DNA from: Gracilaria vermiculophylla
Lineage: Eukaryota; Rhodophyta; Florideophyceae; Gracilariales; Gracilariaceae
Reading direction: 5' to 3'
NCBI GenBank assembly: GCA_019155205.2
Contig: JAHNZQ020000308.1
Span: 3,465,618-3,529,617, forward strand
DNA: 64,000 bases
The translations under genes were made by a program, and so were the position numbers. Shown here piece by piece: positions 10,128 to 20,724 of the stretch (its first letter is position 1; each line of letters starts with the position of its first letter). The notes under the pieces were generated by a model. It was not told where the DNA came from. It saw only the letters and a list, made by a program, of their open reading frames with translations, and searched no databases.

Positions 10128-13100
10128 CTAGGGAGAAGTCTTTGATAGTCGGTTTGCTCCCCGTCGAATATTAATTTTTATTGTCTCTGGTTCTTTGCTG
10201 GTGTCACGAATTTTGTGATCAGACTGTCGCCGAGCTTCTGCAAGATCAAAACATCGTGGTTCTGGATCAAGAAGTTGCTCTTGAGTGCCTGTCAGGAGAG
10301 ATTGCCCCTCCTCTAGGTCTGCAACGATGAATTCATGATTATTTTGGGCTGGAACCTCTTCAATGTTGACGTTATCTATTTGAAGTCCGACTCCGAAATG
10401 TAGTGAAATATCGTTTTCAACGGCTATTGGAGCGAAACTCATGAGTGATCTTGAGGTGCGCAGTCCAATGGTCTTCGCTAGTTTCTTAACGCTCTGCAAG
10501 GCGTTTTCACTGGCGGAGACTAATTTTGGAACGAGTTTAAAGGTTTTCAAGAGGTTCTCTTTTCGCACAAAATGTACATGTCTGTGTTTCCGTTTCACGT
10601 ATCCTGGTGATTTTCTGGCGCCTTTCGATGGGGTAGATGGTTGTTCATTTCCAGTTGCTGCCGAATATTCTCGTTTAACAATATCGGCAAAATCGGATGA
10701 TTGCTTCACTACCTTTGTTGTTAAGCCGACAATGCCTTGAATGAAGTCAAATGTTGCATGAGGTAGTTGTGATACATCAACACATGGATTGGAATACCAG
10801 ATCATCAGCTCTTCTATTCGGGTCCGAGTCACATGCAACACAGTTATAGAATTGCTAATCGCTGTATGATCAAGATCAAAATCAATGGTGAGGTCCTTTG
10901 CGTCTGGGTTGTTAATTTTCGCTTGAAGAGCTGCTTCTCTATTGCGTTGATGTAAATTAAGAAGACCAGAGAATAATCGTAAGGCCGAACACACCGATGG
11001 GATCGGATTCCCGTGCACCGAAGATGAATCATCTGCTGATAATGACTCAGATATTTCGAAGACCCGCAATGCCATGGTAGCCACATTCATCAGAGTCTCG
11101 AGAATTGTTCTAAAACCAAGCATATCAAGGAGAACGTCACACAGAACGTAATTTTTTCGGGCTCTACATGATCGAAAGGGTTTCTCTGTTTGATGCTGAT
11201 CCGCGGCAGCTGATTGTCCGTTTGAAGTTACATCTTCTCGCAATACTTGTGAGAGCTCTCGTATCCAACCACACCCCTCCGCAACTGCACTCGATATATT
11301 CATTCCCGTGAAGTACTGCTGAATCCGGAGAGTTTCGACAAAGCTATTCCCGCGCCCAGGCTTGACAGGGAGATGAATCCAAGGCTCCACATCTATCTCT
11401 AAATCTAATAATGATTCGGCTTCAACGCCTCTTCGTCTCTTCAACGACCATGAAGTTAGTGAATCACTGCGAAACCAATTAATGTCTGTTTCGTTCCATA
11501 TAACTTTTCCATCACATTCATAGACGGTGGTAAGAGATCTAAAACATACTTTTCGGCCAATATATTTTGTAACCACACCAACTTCGCTTGTTATGAGAAT
11601 GGCTTCGATAGCTCTCGAAGCCACAAATGAATCCACTGAAAACTGACCCAGCCACCCCAGGGCATTCAAAACCTTACATGCCCCATACGATAGGCTGTTG
11701 TTATTCTTTAGTTGTTCAAGCTCAGGAACGCAAAGAGCTCCGAGATCATGTATAAGATTTTCACCAACGTGCTGAAGGAAGATGTGCATCCTTCTCTTGG
11801 TCTCGACAAAGTTGGCTTTGTTCGGGTGGGATTCCGATATCCCATAATCTGCACATCCAGAGACGAAGCGAAGAATTTCATTCAAACAAGACAGGAGCAT
11901 TCCAGAAAGAAGTACGGTGTCGGGTAAAACTGTTCTATTCTTTGTTGATACTTTGCGGTATTGCCTTGCTGACAAGACATACGAGGTTGCCCTATCAAGC
12001 AAGAGAGCCGCGAATATCGGAGAATGAACCAGATTCGCAACAAGCGCTGGATTCGACTCGCTTTTTCCCATACCAAGGACAGATTCGAAGGACGCCTGGA
12101 CATATGGGGATTGATTCTCGGCGCAAACTTGTTTACAGGGAGAATAGTGTTCCATATTTCCATTCATCGCCTTCGAGACAACTTTGCCATCAACTTCACC
12201 AGACGCGTCCTCCATGAAGATATCGTGTTTGTTGAGAATGTCTTTTTCTAAGTCGGGGAAAAGATCATTTAACCTACTTCGCTCAGCTTTCTGACTTTCA
12301 TTGATATGGTTGAGAACTGCAAAGAGTTCGGAGAAGTCGCACTCGGAATTCTTCGACCCTGAACTTACCCCAGGCTCCGCGGCTGTTACACGAGGTTCCC
12401 CTTGTAGGAACCAACAAAGCTGTCTGACCAAAAGCTTGTCAATTCTAATAAGTTCGATATCCTTGGTGCTCGGAGGCTTCCGGCCGTTTGTTACAATATG
12501 AGCATCGATTTCATCGGGAACTGAAATGAGAGAGCATATCACACTTTCCAAGGTCAGCAGTGGGAAGTCCGGCACTGTTTCGTTTCGGGATTTAGAAGTG
12601 TATAGAGGGTCCTTCAATGATCGCATAACAGCCGTCCTAACAGTTTCGGCCAATTCCAACTCCTTTTGATGCCTGCGTTTTCGTTTCGTTTTCTTCAAAC
12701 CGTTTGGATTAGGCGTTTGTTTATGTAGCTGATGGCTGTGTAACAATTTGTGAGCGAATTGCATGGCACTTAACATGCGATCAAACTCTAGTAGACGGTC
12801 CAAAAAGTTGGATGTGATCCTCATCATGCAGTTTGATTTCCGTTTCCTTAGTGCTCTTTCAAAGATTTGGATGCAGCTGGAAGACACATTTACAATTCCA
12901 ATCAAGGCCGCCATGCAGGCGCCAAAGGAAGCTATCGCAGCGGCTAGATCACGCTCATTCATGCTCATGAGGGTGTCTGAAACATCCCCATCCAGCTCGA
13001 ATTGATGTAGACACGCATCATGTCCAATCGACTCGTAGTCTACCGCTTGATAGAGTGTCACACACACGACAGGCACAAGAACTACAGCATTTAGGACGTT

Positions 13101-14519
13101 TGTAGAAATACTTTCAACTGTACACGACGGCTTCATAGCTAATTTGATGGCCGAACCTGCGGCAACTATGCACGAAATGGCTGATAGGCTCTGATCCCAG
13201 ACCATTCCAATATCAATCTGAATAGCGTAGTGTCCACGGCAATTCTGTTCAGGAGCGAAGTCAAGAAAACCTTTTGGGCACTGTGAAAGAATTCGCCTCT
13301 CGAAAATGTTCGTAACACCCGTCAACCCTCGCATGAGTGCCAAGGTAGCAATGTGCAAAAAACCAACTGCTGCACTGTCCGCGAGAGACAAAGGAATGGA
13401 CTCATCTACAATGCATATTGCATCCCGGACAATATCTAAGCTTGCGTATCGAACGATACAATGCACAGTTTCCAAGGCTTTTCGTCGCCCACGTTCATCA
13501 CCGAACAACAACGACTTCCGCAACATGACGAACAAACTATGCCATTCGTTTGTCTGGGTCGCAACAACAACACTTATTCGCGGTGCAAGCGAGACAGGTT
13601 TGACTGGTATCCCATGCTTGATCAGAGCTTCGAGAACCAATTGTGCATGCCAGCCACCTCGCCCCAAATCGGCAACAATGGAGTTAGTGGTTTCCGGACA
13701 TGCTCGTATTGCAGCTAACGTAAACGTAGCAAGAGCGGCGATGTCCAAGGGGTATCTGTCACATACAGAAACCATCATTGATAGCAAACGCCTCGCAGCT
13801 GTCGGCATTCCCTTAAAGACCACAGCCGTCATGGGATCTGGGTGGTTGTCGTGCATAGCAGCTGCTACGGCACGACGTACGGGTGGGAATTGCATCCGCC
13901 TCGCTGAAGGTCTCGAAAGAAGTAAAGCGAATACATGCATATCCAGCCAATCCAAACGTGGGTGCGTTAGAATGTATTTGGTTATTGGATGCTTAGGATT
14001 ACATAGGTCACAAAGTGCTGCGGAAAGAACGGGGAGAATTTCGTCGGATAACTTGCGGGAAAGACCGTCACGCAGCGCTTTAGCGCTCCATAGCCCGCGA
14101 CGTCCGCTAGTACGCACAAGCGATCGTACAACTGCCGGAAGATCTTTTTCATCGACTACAGCTAATGCGTACTGTTGGGTGAAGCGAATTTGATGTCGAT
14201 GCGAGGTTGAGATCGGGAGAGAAGCCAGAGTTGCGAGAATTGTAACGAGAAGTGTTCGGTCGGATGCAAGCAATTCGGACAGAGTCTCGACGGTGTCGTG
14301 AATCACAGATGCATCGTTCGGAAGAATGTCAGGCAGGTGAGGGATTGATTCATGTGGATGGATTTGCACGAGGTCAACCATGCATTTTGTTAGCTTCGGA
14401 TGGGGGCATTGAATGCGAGGAAGAAGCGATGAAAGAGCCTGTGAGATCTCTTTGCTGGGAAGACATTGGATTTCTTCCAGTTTAGGAAGGGCTTCTAGTG
14501 GTGAGAGCAAGGTCCCCAT
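10128..14519 (-). CDS. FANCD2: Fanconi anaemia group D2 protein homologue
   Basis: 1463 residues, no intron, close to human FANCD2 (about 1450). The helical-repeat N-terminus matches FANCD2 segment by segment: residues 57-66 (ESIPHLPDIL), 80-100 (a LSELLASDRTLLVTILATL-type helix pair) and 124-150 (EKDLPAVVRSLV, then SAKALRDGL). A Lys/Arg-rich insert follows at about 610-640. The C-terminus again has the FANCD2-like helices before a basic tail. FANCD2 pairs with FANCI, is mono-ubiquitinated and clamps DNA at interstrand crosslinks in the nucleus. Lys416 (ILSQCPKGFLDF) falls where the ubiquitinated lysine sits in animals (DPKALEW context). The gene is convergent with GRASP, with a gap of about 220 bases. 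FANCI is the nearest alternative, but the N-terminal matches favour FANCD2. Confidence 0.82.
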   Translation of the reverse strand: MGTLLSPLEALPKLEEIQCLPSKEISQALSSLLPRIQCPHPKLTKCMVDLVQIHPHESIPHLPDILPNDASVIHDTVETLSELLASDRTLLVTILATLASLPISTSHRHQIRFTQQYALAVVDEKDLPAVVRSLVRTSGRRGLWSAKALRDGLSRKLSDEILPVLSAALCDLCNPKHPITKYILTHPRLDWLDMHVFALLLSRPSARRMQFPPVRRAVAAAMHDNHPDPMTAVVFKGMPTAARRLLSMMVSVCDRYPLDIAALATFTLAAIRACPETTNSIVADLGRGGWHAQLVLEALIKHGIPVKPVSLAPRISVVVATQTNEWHSLFVMLRKSLLFGDERGRRKALETVHCIVRYASLDIVRDAICIVDESIPLSLADSAAVGFLHIATLALMRGLTGVTNIFERRILSQCPKGFLDFAPEQNCRGHYAIQIDIGMVWDQSLSAISCIVAAGSAIKLAMKPSCTVESISTNVLNAVVLVPVVCVTLYQAVDYESIGHDACLHQFELDGDVSDTLMSMNERDLAAAIASFGACMAALIGIVNVSSSCIQIFERALRKRKSNCMMRITSNFLDRLLEFDRMLSAMQFAHKLLHSHQLHKQTPNPNGLKKTKRKRRHQKELELAETVRTAVMRSLKDPLYTSKSRNETVPDFPLLTLESVICSLISVPDEIDAHIVTNGRKPPSTKDIELIRIDKLLVRQLCWFLQGEPRVTAAEPGVSSGSKNSECDFSELFAVLNHINESQKAERSRLNDLFPDLEKDILNKHDIFMEDASGEVDGKVVSKAMNGNMEHYSPCKQVCAENQSPYVQASFESVLGMGKSESNPALVANLVHSPIFAALLLDRATSYVLSARQYRKVSTKNRTVLPDTVLLSGMLLSCLNEILRFVSGCADYGISESHPNKANFVETKRRMHIFLQHVGENLIHDLGALCVPELEQLKNNNSLSYGACKVLNALGWLGQFSVDSFVASRAIEAILITSEVGVVTKYIGRKVCFRSLTTVYECDGKVIWNETDINWFRSDSLTSWSLKRRRGVEAESLLDLEIDVEPWIHLPVKPGRGNSFVETLRIQQYFTGMNISSAVAEGCGWIRELSQVLREDVTSNGQSAAADQHQTEKPFRSCRARKNYVLCDVLLDMLGFRTILETLMNVATMALRVFEISESLSADDSSSVHGNPIPSVCSALRLFSGLLNLHQRNREAALQAKINNPDAKDLTIDFDLDHTAISNSITVLHVTRTRIEELMIWYSNPCVDVSQLPHATFDFIQGIVGLTTKVVKQSSDFADIVKREYSAATGNEQPSTPSKGARKSPGYVKRKHRHVHFVRKENLLKTFKLVPKLVSASENALQSVKKLAKTIGLRTSRSLMSFAPIAVENDISLHFGVGLQIDNVNIEEVPAQNNHEFIVADLEEGQSLLTGTQEQLLDPEPRCFDLAEARRQSDHKIRDTSKEPETIKINIRRGANRLSKTSP

Positions 14520-16932
14520 AAAGGTGCCCCACAGAGTTGGAGAGGACTATGAACGCACAGGGCTTGGACCAGGTCTAATGGATAACAAAGGTCTGAAAGT
14601 CTGCCACGGAGAGAGGTACATCGTACAGAGCACTGCGACCGGCATAAGAACGTCGTGATGAGATAGGGATAATTCGCGGGAATCGAGGCTTTGCCGGTTT
14701 GATTTAAATCGCGACCGTTTAAAATTGGGTGAGGTTTGTAACATATTTTGCTCTTGTCACGCTTGTCATCACGCATTGACAAGGGATCTGTGGATTCCGA
14801 TGTTTGCACACCCTCTCGCCCACAACCTGACGGGCTGTCAGAACTCCTACCGTGCGATCTTCGAATGCTGTAGCAACTTGGTCAAACAGAGTCAAGACAT
14901 CCGATACGCGGCACCAGATTCCGGTTTCACACTTGTTATGCTTGAAGTGCGCCAACATGTTCCCTGCACAGTTTATGCCGACCAGCCCACTTTTCGCGGC
15001 CCTCATGGGATAAGTAGTCTGTCTCCCTGGATGCCATCACATAAAGATCATTTCGGGCGTTCATGGCAAAAAGAGGGTTTGTTTTGCTCTGCGAGAGTCA
15101 GTGCTGAGCGTTCTAGTTCATCTCTATCTCATATTTAAGGGTCAGACGATGTTCTCCTGTTAAAAAAACTGGAGATCTAGGTGACCGACTGCAATGGAGA
15201 AAGCACTCTAAAAGTCTCGACGCGTCTGATCATAGTGGTCGGCTCGCAACTCTCACACGCAGAAGCAATAGAAATCTTGCATAGAAATCAATTAATCTTC
15301 AGGCCATTTCAAGATATGTTTCGAATGAGCTTCAGGTGACGTTCTCCATCCTATTAACCTACCGCCATTGTTTTTAATCTGCTCCATTCTCACGTACGTT
15401 TGAAGAACGACATTAAATCAGTGAGTTTTCTTTGATGGAGTTTCCAGGGATGGCAATCTCAAGCTTAACGATCTGAGAGCGCCGGGCGTCCGTCCATTAC
15501 TCATTCGAACCGTAATTGAAACCGAATTCATCGTCTCTGTTTTGCAAAGGCTCAAGAAGCTGTTATAGAGCTCTTTGTGACTAGAGGCAATTCTGTCGTA
15601 CTTCCTTTCAGCACAGTGCTGCCACAGTACGGCTTCATAAGATATCTGACTTTTCAAACCTTTTCTTGTTTTAAACTTGTCAGAATTCGCTTTTTCTACA
15701 CCTTTCATAAGAGAATTGCCTGTGAATGCCGGATTGTGAGGTTTAGAAGTCGTAAAGGACGCATAAAATCTTACCAAACATGAAAGTACTTTTTTTGAGC
15801 TGCCGCTCGAAAGTTTGGCGATGAGCTTCAGGATTGCGAATGACATGAAGTGATTGTAATAGAATGTAAAGTGCAGGATACGTTCATTTTTTTTGTAATA
15901 ATCCTGGTTTTATCAGCTTATTCCCACTCCATCACATAAAGCGATTGTCTGTGCTTTATTTGGTTTCGTAAAAAATACAGTCTTGAAGACAAGCATTCTT
16001 CATTTTCGCACAGAAAACACAGCGACGTTTGTGTGTAAACGCCATCTCGTGAATAGCTACTCCATGTATGAACTCCAGAACGAATTGAAAGAAAGGCAAT
16101 ATATGATAATTGCAACAGATACTGTGCATACTCATGATAATTTTTGCACTGTTTACAAAACTTTACAATACCAAAGTGAAGTAAGTTTAGTTTTATTCTT
16201 GCAGCCGACTATAAATATATATATATATTTTGAGCGTCCTGGATCGTCTGGGGTATGTACGACAATTCATGTAGCACAAGAAAAGTATCTGAAAGCACTC
16301 GCGATGCAAAAATTCCAAGAGAAAATTGCAACGTTCAGTATTTCCGACATCATCTCTTCATTTCATTTTCTTTTGTGCGTAGTGATGACTAAAATTGGCT
16401 TCTCTTCACTCCATCTTTGCGATATGGTCTTCTCCGGCTCATTAAGTAGTCTTCGAAAGCGGACACAATTCTTCCTCAAAAATACAATGGGAAAGAAAGC
16501 ACAAGCCAAAAAATATTTGTGCAATCAACTGACTATGGTCCGTATTGCCTTGAGGGAAGCAGTCTGCCGAGGAACTCCTTACGGTGATGTGTCAGAGTCA
16601 GGAAAGGGAAGCCTTTTCCTGACACACATGTGACATTCTGACACCCTCAAACTTTACGTCAGCGTTATTATGTGACGTTGCGGCGCTCAAAGCGCTCTGC
16701 ATAAACAGTCCGCCGTGTTTCTCTGCTCCCTTTCTCGTTGGCCTACAAGCCGAACGCGTGGACACAAAGCACATCCTTTCCAACCAAAATCCGCTTCTTT
16801 TCGAACCGAAATTAACACATTTCTGTGTATCTTGCTGAGAGCCTCCCTCTTCTACCTCGAATGTGATCAATTCTTTCTAACGCAAACAATGTTCTGTTGT
16901 TTCTGCTATTCGCATCTTCTTGACATTCTGTG
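14520..16932. other. Intergenic stretch between FANCD2 and the HEAT protein
   Basis: This 2.4 kb is the shared upstream region of two divergent genes. Frames of 95-216 codons occur (14719-15006 minus, 14725-15138 plus, 15418-15846 minus, 15983-16633 plus), but they overlap, are AT-skewed and match nothing I recognise. A short hairpin (GTCAGGAAA ... TTTCCTGAC) sits at about 16598-16623. No RNA gene was recognised. Confidence 0.5.
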
Positions 16933-19900
16933 ATGTCTTCTGTCCGTGGTCCAACTGAGAAGAATGTACCGATCCCACCTGGAAACACCGGAACTCATAT
17001 TCCAGCCCCGAATTCATACATACTCTCTCAACTGCCGAGAGTGCTTCCGTTCACACATCGGCGAAATCCCTTTACTCCAACAGCCGATGCTCATGCCACT
17101 AACCTGCAGAGGCTTGTCCATCATGAAGGAAATAGGCCTCCAAACCGTAAGATTCTGTTGCAATTGCGTCTGTTGACCTACTATCCGCCAAATTCCGACC
17201 TGTTGCCGGAGTTTATAATTTTACTTGAATCGCGAAACGTGCACGTTTGCCGTCTGGCACATTACCACGTCCGCTTGCTTGCACCGATTCGCGATGTGTC
17301 TCTCTATCGAGATCTCCTGGAGGCGCTTGAACGTGAGATTGCCTCGCAAAGTCCAGCACGCCGAGCCCAGGCGCTCAAGACGCTCTCACGCGTGTTCATG
17401 ATATCTGACACATCTCGAGCTTCTGATTTTATCGTTGATGCCTTCAATTCAATTGGCGGTGCTCGAGTCAAGCCCCCCGATCCTTCTCAGCAGAAACGCA
17501 TTGCTGGGATTGAAATTCCTGGCACCCAGCGAAAGGAATCAAAAGCAAAGAAACCTTTGATTGACACATCTTTCATAACGAAAAAAGTCATCACTGGAGC
17601 GACTTACGATGAAGTTGACGCAAAATCTCGGAAGAAAGAGGCGAAAGAGAACAAGCTCGATGATGGAGCTGGTGGCGTTATGCAGAAAGGGTACGGAAAC
17701 CCGCAATTCGTCAAGTCTCGGTTTGGAAAAATGCTTGTTGGTCATGCGGTGTTTGCCGCCATGCGTAGATTGAACCGAGTCGCGACGAATGATGCAAAGG
17801 TGGAAAGCTACTTGTTTGACAGTGGCTTTCTGAGCATTGTTCCCAGCACAGTTCGTCACTGCATGGCACTTTTGGAGTGGCGCAGTACTGTCGTTCCATC
17901 ATCCGTTGCCAAGTATCTTATTCGACGTCTCCCCCATCGAAACCCGCCGCCTGATCTACGATTGCATCTTCATGACCTCGGTGCGCGTGTGTACTTTGCT
18001 AGAATTCTATCAGCGCTGGCAGACGATCCGAATCTTTCTGTATACATTCCTGAGGAAGCGCCGAAACAGGCAATACGGGATGCACAGAATGACACTTTGA
18101 GAAATGCACTCAATGTGGGCGGCGTACAGAAGAAAGCTGTTGGGCTTTTTCGCTTCCTCTTTAACAAAGAACGTGTCAATCAAGTTGTCGGTGCCATCAA
18201 AACTACTACCACGAATGTGTCAAACGCTGTTATTGTTCGAGGAGCTCGTCTTCCGCGAGATGATTCAATGGGTGTACAGTTTGCAGAAGCATTAATAAAT
18301 CTAATAAAGAACGCGTCTAATCGAGTCTTGATCGAAGCGCTGAGGGGGCTTTCACATCGGAGATGGACTACATGGTTCGAAGCTCCAATACCACAAGGCG
18401 CCTTGTACAACGCACCTGAACTCGTGGGCGGCGATCCTTACGGAGGTGTTGGAGATTCATGGGGAGCGGATGAAACTGACGACGAAGGCGATGATGAAGA
18501 TGAGAACGAGTTAGGCGCATTCGATAGCGACGTTCTTGGAGAGGATGAAGGTTCGAAGGGTTCTCTAAAGCGTGGCTCTGAAGCTGGTGGAAAGGGAACG
18601 GCAGCCGTGGTTGACCCAACGTTAGACGATCTCGACAACTCCGGGCAGAAAGACGGATGGTTCAAGCGAATCAATGCGAAACGAAATGAGCGACGAGCAC
18701 AACGTATTGATCATCAAACTCCTTTTTATCTACGAAAAGTTGGACAAGGCATGGTACCCGCTTTAGAAGTGATACTTCGTCGTGTTTATGGGGCTTTATT
18801 GCATGATGAACCGGTGCGCCGATTTGCTGCTGCGGATGCTATCATTGTTCTGGCCAGAGCGAAGATATACGGCCATACAGACGAAGATCAAAAGCAAATG
18901 GCTCTTGCGCGGAAGTCCATTCAAAGCGGATCAGCCTCTTCATCAAGGGCGCTTGTTCCGACAGAACAATCCAGTTCATTACCATTGGATCAACGTCATT
19001 CATTTACCAATGAAGAGAAACATCCATTTCACTCCCTAGTTCGCCCACTAACAGAAATTGTACACGAGGATCCTAATCAATTTGTAAGGGGACGAGCTGC
19101 GATTGCACTTCTATTCGTCATCGCTTCTGGTGCTGGTAGAACTTATCCAGATTTAGATGAAATTGAGTTGGAGGTCACGCATGAAGCTCTCAAGAAGAGT
19201 GAGCAAATACAGAAGACTCCGATTCTTCTCCGGTACTTCCGCACCTTCGTGACACACGAATCGGCTGGTGCCGGTGTTGGACTTCGTCTCATGTCAGAAC
19301 TAATTGACTACATGGTTTATGAAGTACTTGATGTTTCCCCAGATTTGGCGCCATCGGCAATTGAAATGACGGAACTTTGGGCGATGACCCATCCTACGGT
19401 TGGAGTGTGTGGAAGGCTTGGGGCAGTTTGGGAAAAGTGCCTTGCAATCGGACATGCCAAGCTTGTCGGTAAATCTATTTTCCGTGCCGTCACATCAACG
19501 CCGCACACTGAACGCGTGGCGTCAGCAGCAGTAATTTTCTTGAGACGCCGAACTCTGGACTTGGCCATCATTACTGTTGGCACAACCCAAGTTACTGGCT
19601 CGGCATTGCCAGAACCACTGCCCAGAGCTGTTGGAGTTGAAATGGAGAAATACTTCAGTCTCTTATGGCACGCGGCTTTGCTGGGTCCGTCCGCCGAATG
19701 TCGTACATTTGCTGTCGAAGCATTAGGAGGCGCTGCTGTTCTTGCTGGCGAACCGTTTCGATGCTGCACGTACGAACGCTTGGTGGAATTAGTGCGAATG
19801 CGTGGGTTCGGGCTGAAAATACCGGCTGAACAAGTGCTTGACTGTTTGGATGTTCTCTATCACTGTCGTGAACGCTTCTCAGAACAGCGAGCAGCTAAAG

Positions 19901-20706
19901 GTATCGCGCGAAACGGCACTAACACGTCTCGATCTTGGCTACAATTCGTATGGAAACTTGGAGCTGAAGCAGCATCTGCAGCTCAGATTCTGCTTGGCTT
20001 GCCACCACCAACAGGCTGGCAACCCCTCGGTCCTGCCGGAACAGCAGACTTGGCAAATGCTGAGAGTAGATTCGGAGATGTGCGCGCGAGGCAAAACGGA
20101 CCGGGGACAAGTGGTACTTTGAACGGAAACGATGTTGAAAATGCTGATTCTGCCAGGCATCTTGGTAGTGGGGGAGTTGGAGACGTGCCACCTCGCTTGT
20201 CCGTTCGGGCTTCTTCGATATTGTCTGCGGACGATTTGCAGAGACCCCCAAAATATCCGGACGATGTCGATGAGTATTCCAGTAACGGGAGCCGCCGAAG
20301 CCGCAGTAGTCGCTCTCTCATTCCAGAGGACAATCGAAGTAGGAGCAGAAGTAGGAGCAGAAGCAGAAGCAGGAGCAGAAGCCGGTCGCCAGGACCGTAT
20401 AGATTACCGAGATCGCGAAGCGACTTGGGTTTCGACGAATTCGCACGGGCTCACGACAATACTGAATCTGAAAGACGGAGGCAGGAAGCAGAAGACCTTG
20501 AGCTGGCCAAGCAGATTCAAGAGGCGGATTTGGCAGACCAGCCGGATCGGAGTAGACCATCGGGGCTTGCTGGTGCATCGGCGGCGGCAGAGAAGTTGTT
20601 CAAGTCTGGGACAAAGCTAACGCAGCGAGTTGTAAAGAATGCTGCAAAGACTCAGGCCATGGGCAAGATTAAGAATATAACGAGAAGCAGTAAAGATCCA
20701 AAATGA
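16933..20706 (+). CDS. HEAT/ARM-repeat protein with C-terminal RS tract, function unknown
   Basis: 1257 residues from ATG at 16933. Residues about 60-190 form paired helices typical of HEAT/adaptin-like solenoids (for example RLAHYHVRLLAPI), and further helical repeats follow to about 1040. An acidic, Glu/Asp-rich loop (about 505-550) interrupts them. A stretch at about 1134-1152 is an alternating Arg-Ser repeat encoded by AGN codons, ending SRSPGPYRLPRSRSD. The final 80 residues are charged, then Lys-rich. Such architecture suits a scaffold, perhaps in vesicle trafficking (adaptin-like trunk) or RNA processing (RS tail); neither is shown. I compared it from memory with TPLATE-type coat subunits and did not find a convincing match. 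Its stop is 18 bases from the stop of the convergent DnaJ-like gene. Confidence 0.85.
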   Translation: MSSVRGPTEKNVPIPPGNTGTHIPAPNSYILSQLPRVLPFTHRRNPFTPTADAHATNLQRLVHHEGNRPPNRKILLQLRLLTYYPPNSDLLPEFIILLESRNVHVCRLAHYHVRLLAPIRDVSLYRDLLEALEREIASQSPARRAQALKTLSRVFMISDTSRASDFIVDAFNSIGGARVKPPDPSQQKRIAGIEIPGTQRKESKAKKPLIDTSFITKKVITGATYDEVDAKSRKKEAKENKLDDGAGGVMQKGYGNPQFVKSRFGKMLVGHAVFAAMRRLNRVATNDAKVESYLFDSGFLSIVPSTVRHCMALLEWRSTVVPSSVAKYLIRRLPHRNPPPDLRLHLHDLGARVYFARILSALADDPNLSVYIPEEAPKQAIRDAQNDTLRNALNVGGVQKKAVGLFRFLFNKERVNQVVGAIKTTTTNVSNAVIVRGARLPRDDSMGVQFAEALINLIKNASNRVLIEALRGLSHRRWTTWFEAPIPQGALYNAPELVGGDPYGGVGDSWGADETDDEGDDEDENELGAFDSDVLGEDEGSKGSLKRGSEAGGKGTAAVVDPTLDDLDNSGQKDGWFKRINAKRNERRAQRIDHQTPFYLRKVGQGMVPALEVILRRVYGALLHDEPVRRFAAADAIIVLARAKIYGHTDEDQKQMALARKSIQSGSASSSRALVPTEQSSSLPLDQRHSFTNEEKHPFHSLVRPLTEIVHEDPNQFVRGRAAIALLFVIASGAGRTYPDLDEIELEVTHEALKKSEQIQKTPILLRYFRTFVTHESAGAGVGLRLMSELIDYMVYEVLDVSPDLAPSAIEMTELWAMTHPTVGVCGRLGAVWEKCLAIGHAKLVGKSIFRAVTSTPHTERVASAAVIFLRRRTLDLAIITVGTTQVTGSALPEPLPRAVGVEMEKYFSLLWHAALLGPSAECRTFAVEALGGAAVLAGEPFRCCTYERLVELVRMRGFGLKIPAEQVLDCLDVLYHCRERFSEQRAAKGIARNGTNTSRSWLQFVWKLGAEAASAAQILLGLPPPTGWQPLGPAGTADLANAESRFGDVRARQNGPGTSGTLNGNDVENADSARHLGSGGVGDVPPRLSVRASSILSADDLQRPPKYPDDVDEYSSNGSRRSRSSRSLIPEDNRSRSRSRSRSRSRSRSRSPGPYRLPRSRSDLGFDEFARAHDNTESERRRQEAEDLELAKQIQEADLADQPDRSRPSGLAGASAAAEKLFKSGTKLTQRVVKNAAKTQAMGKIKNITRSSKDPK

Positions 20707-20724
20707 GGAGTGGGACGGGATACA

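Noticed and set aside
14719..15006. Minus-strand frame starting like a Rossmann fold (GLVGINCAGNML)
   Set aside because: The glycine pattern is incomplete, the frame is 95 codons, and the opposite strand is equally open.
15418..16633. Two frames of 142 and 216 codons between FANCD2 and the HEAT gene
   Set aside because: AT-skewed, no conserved motif and lying in a divergent promoter region; chance openness is plausible.
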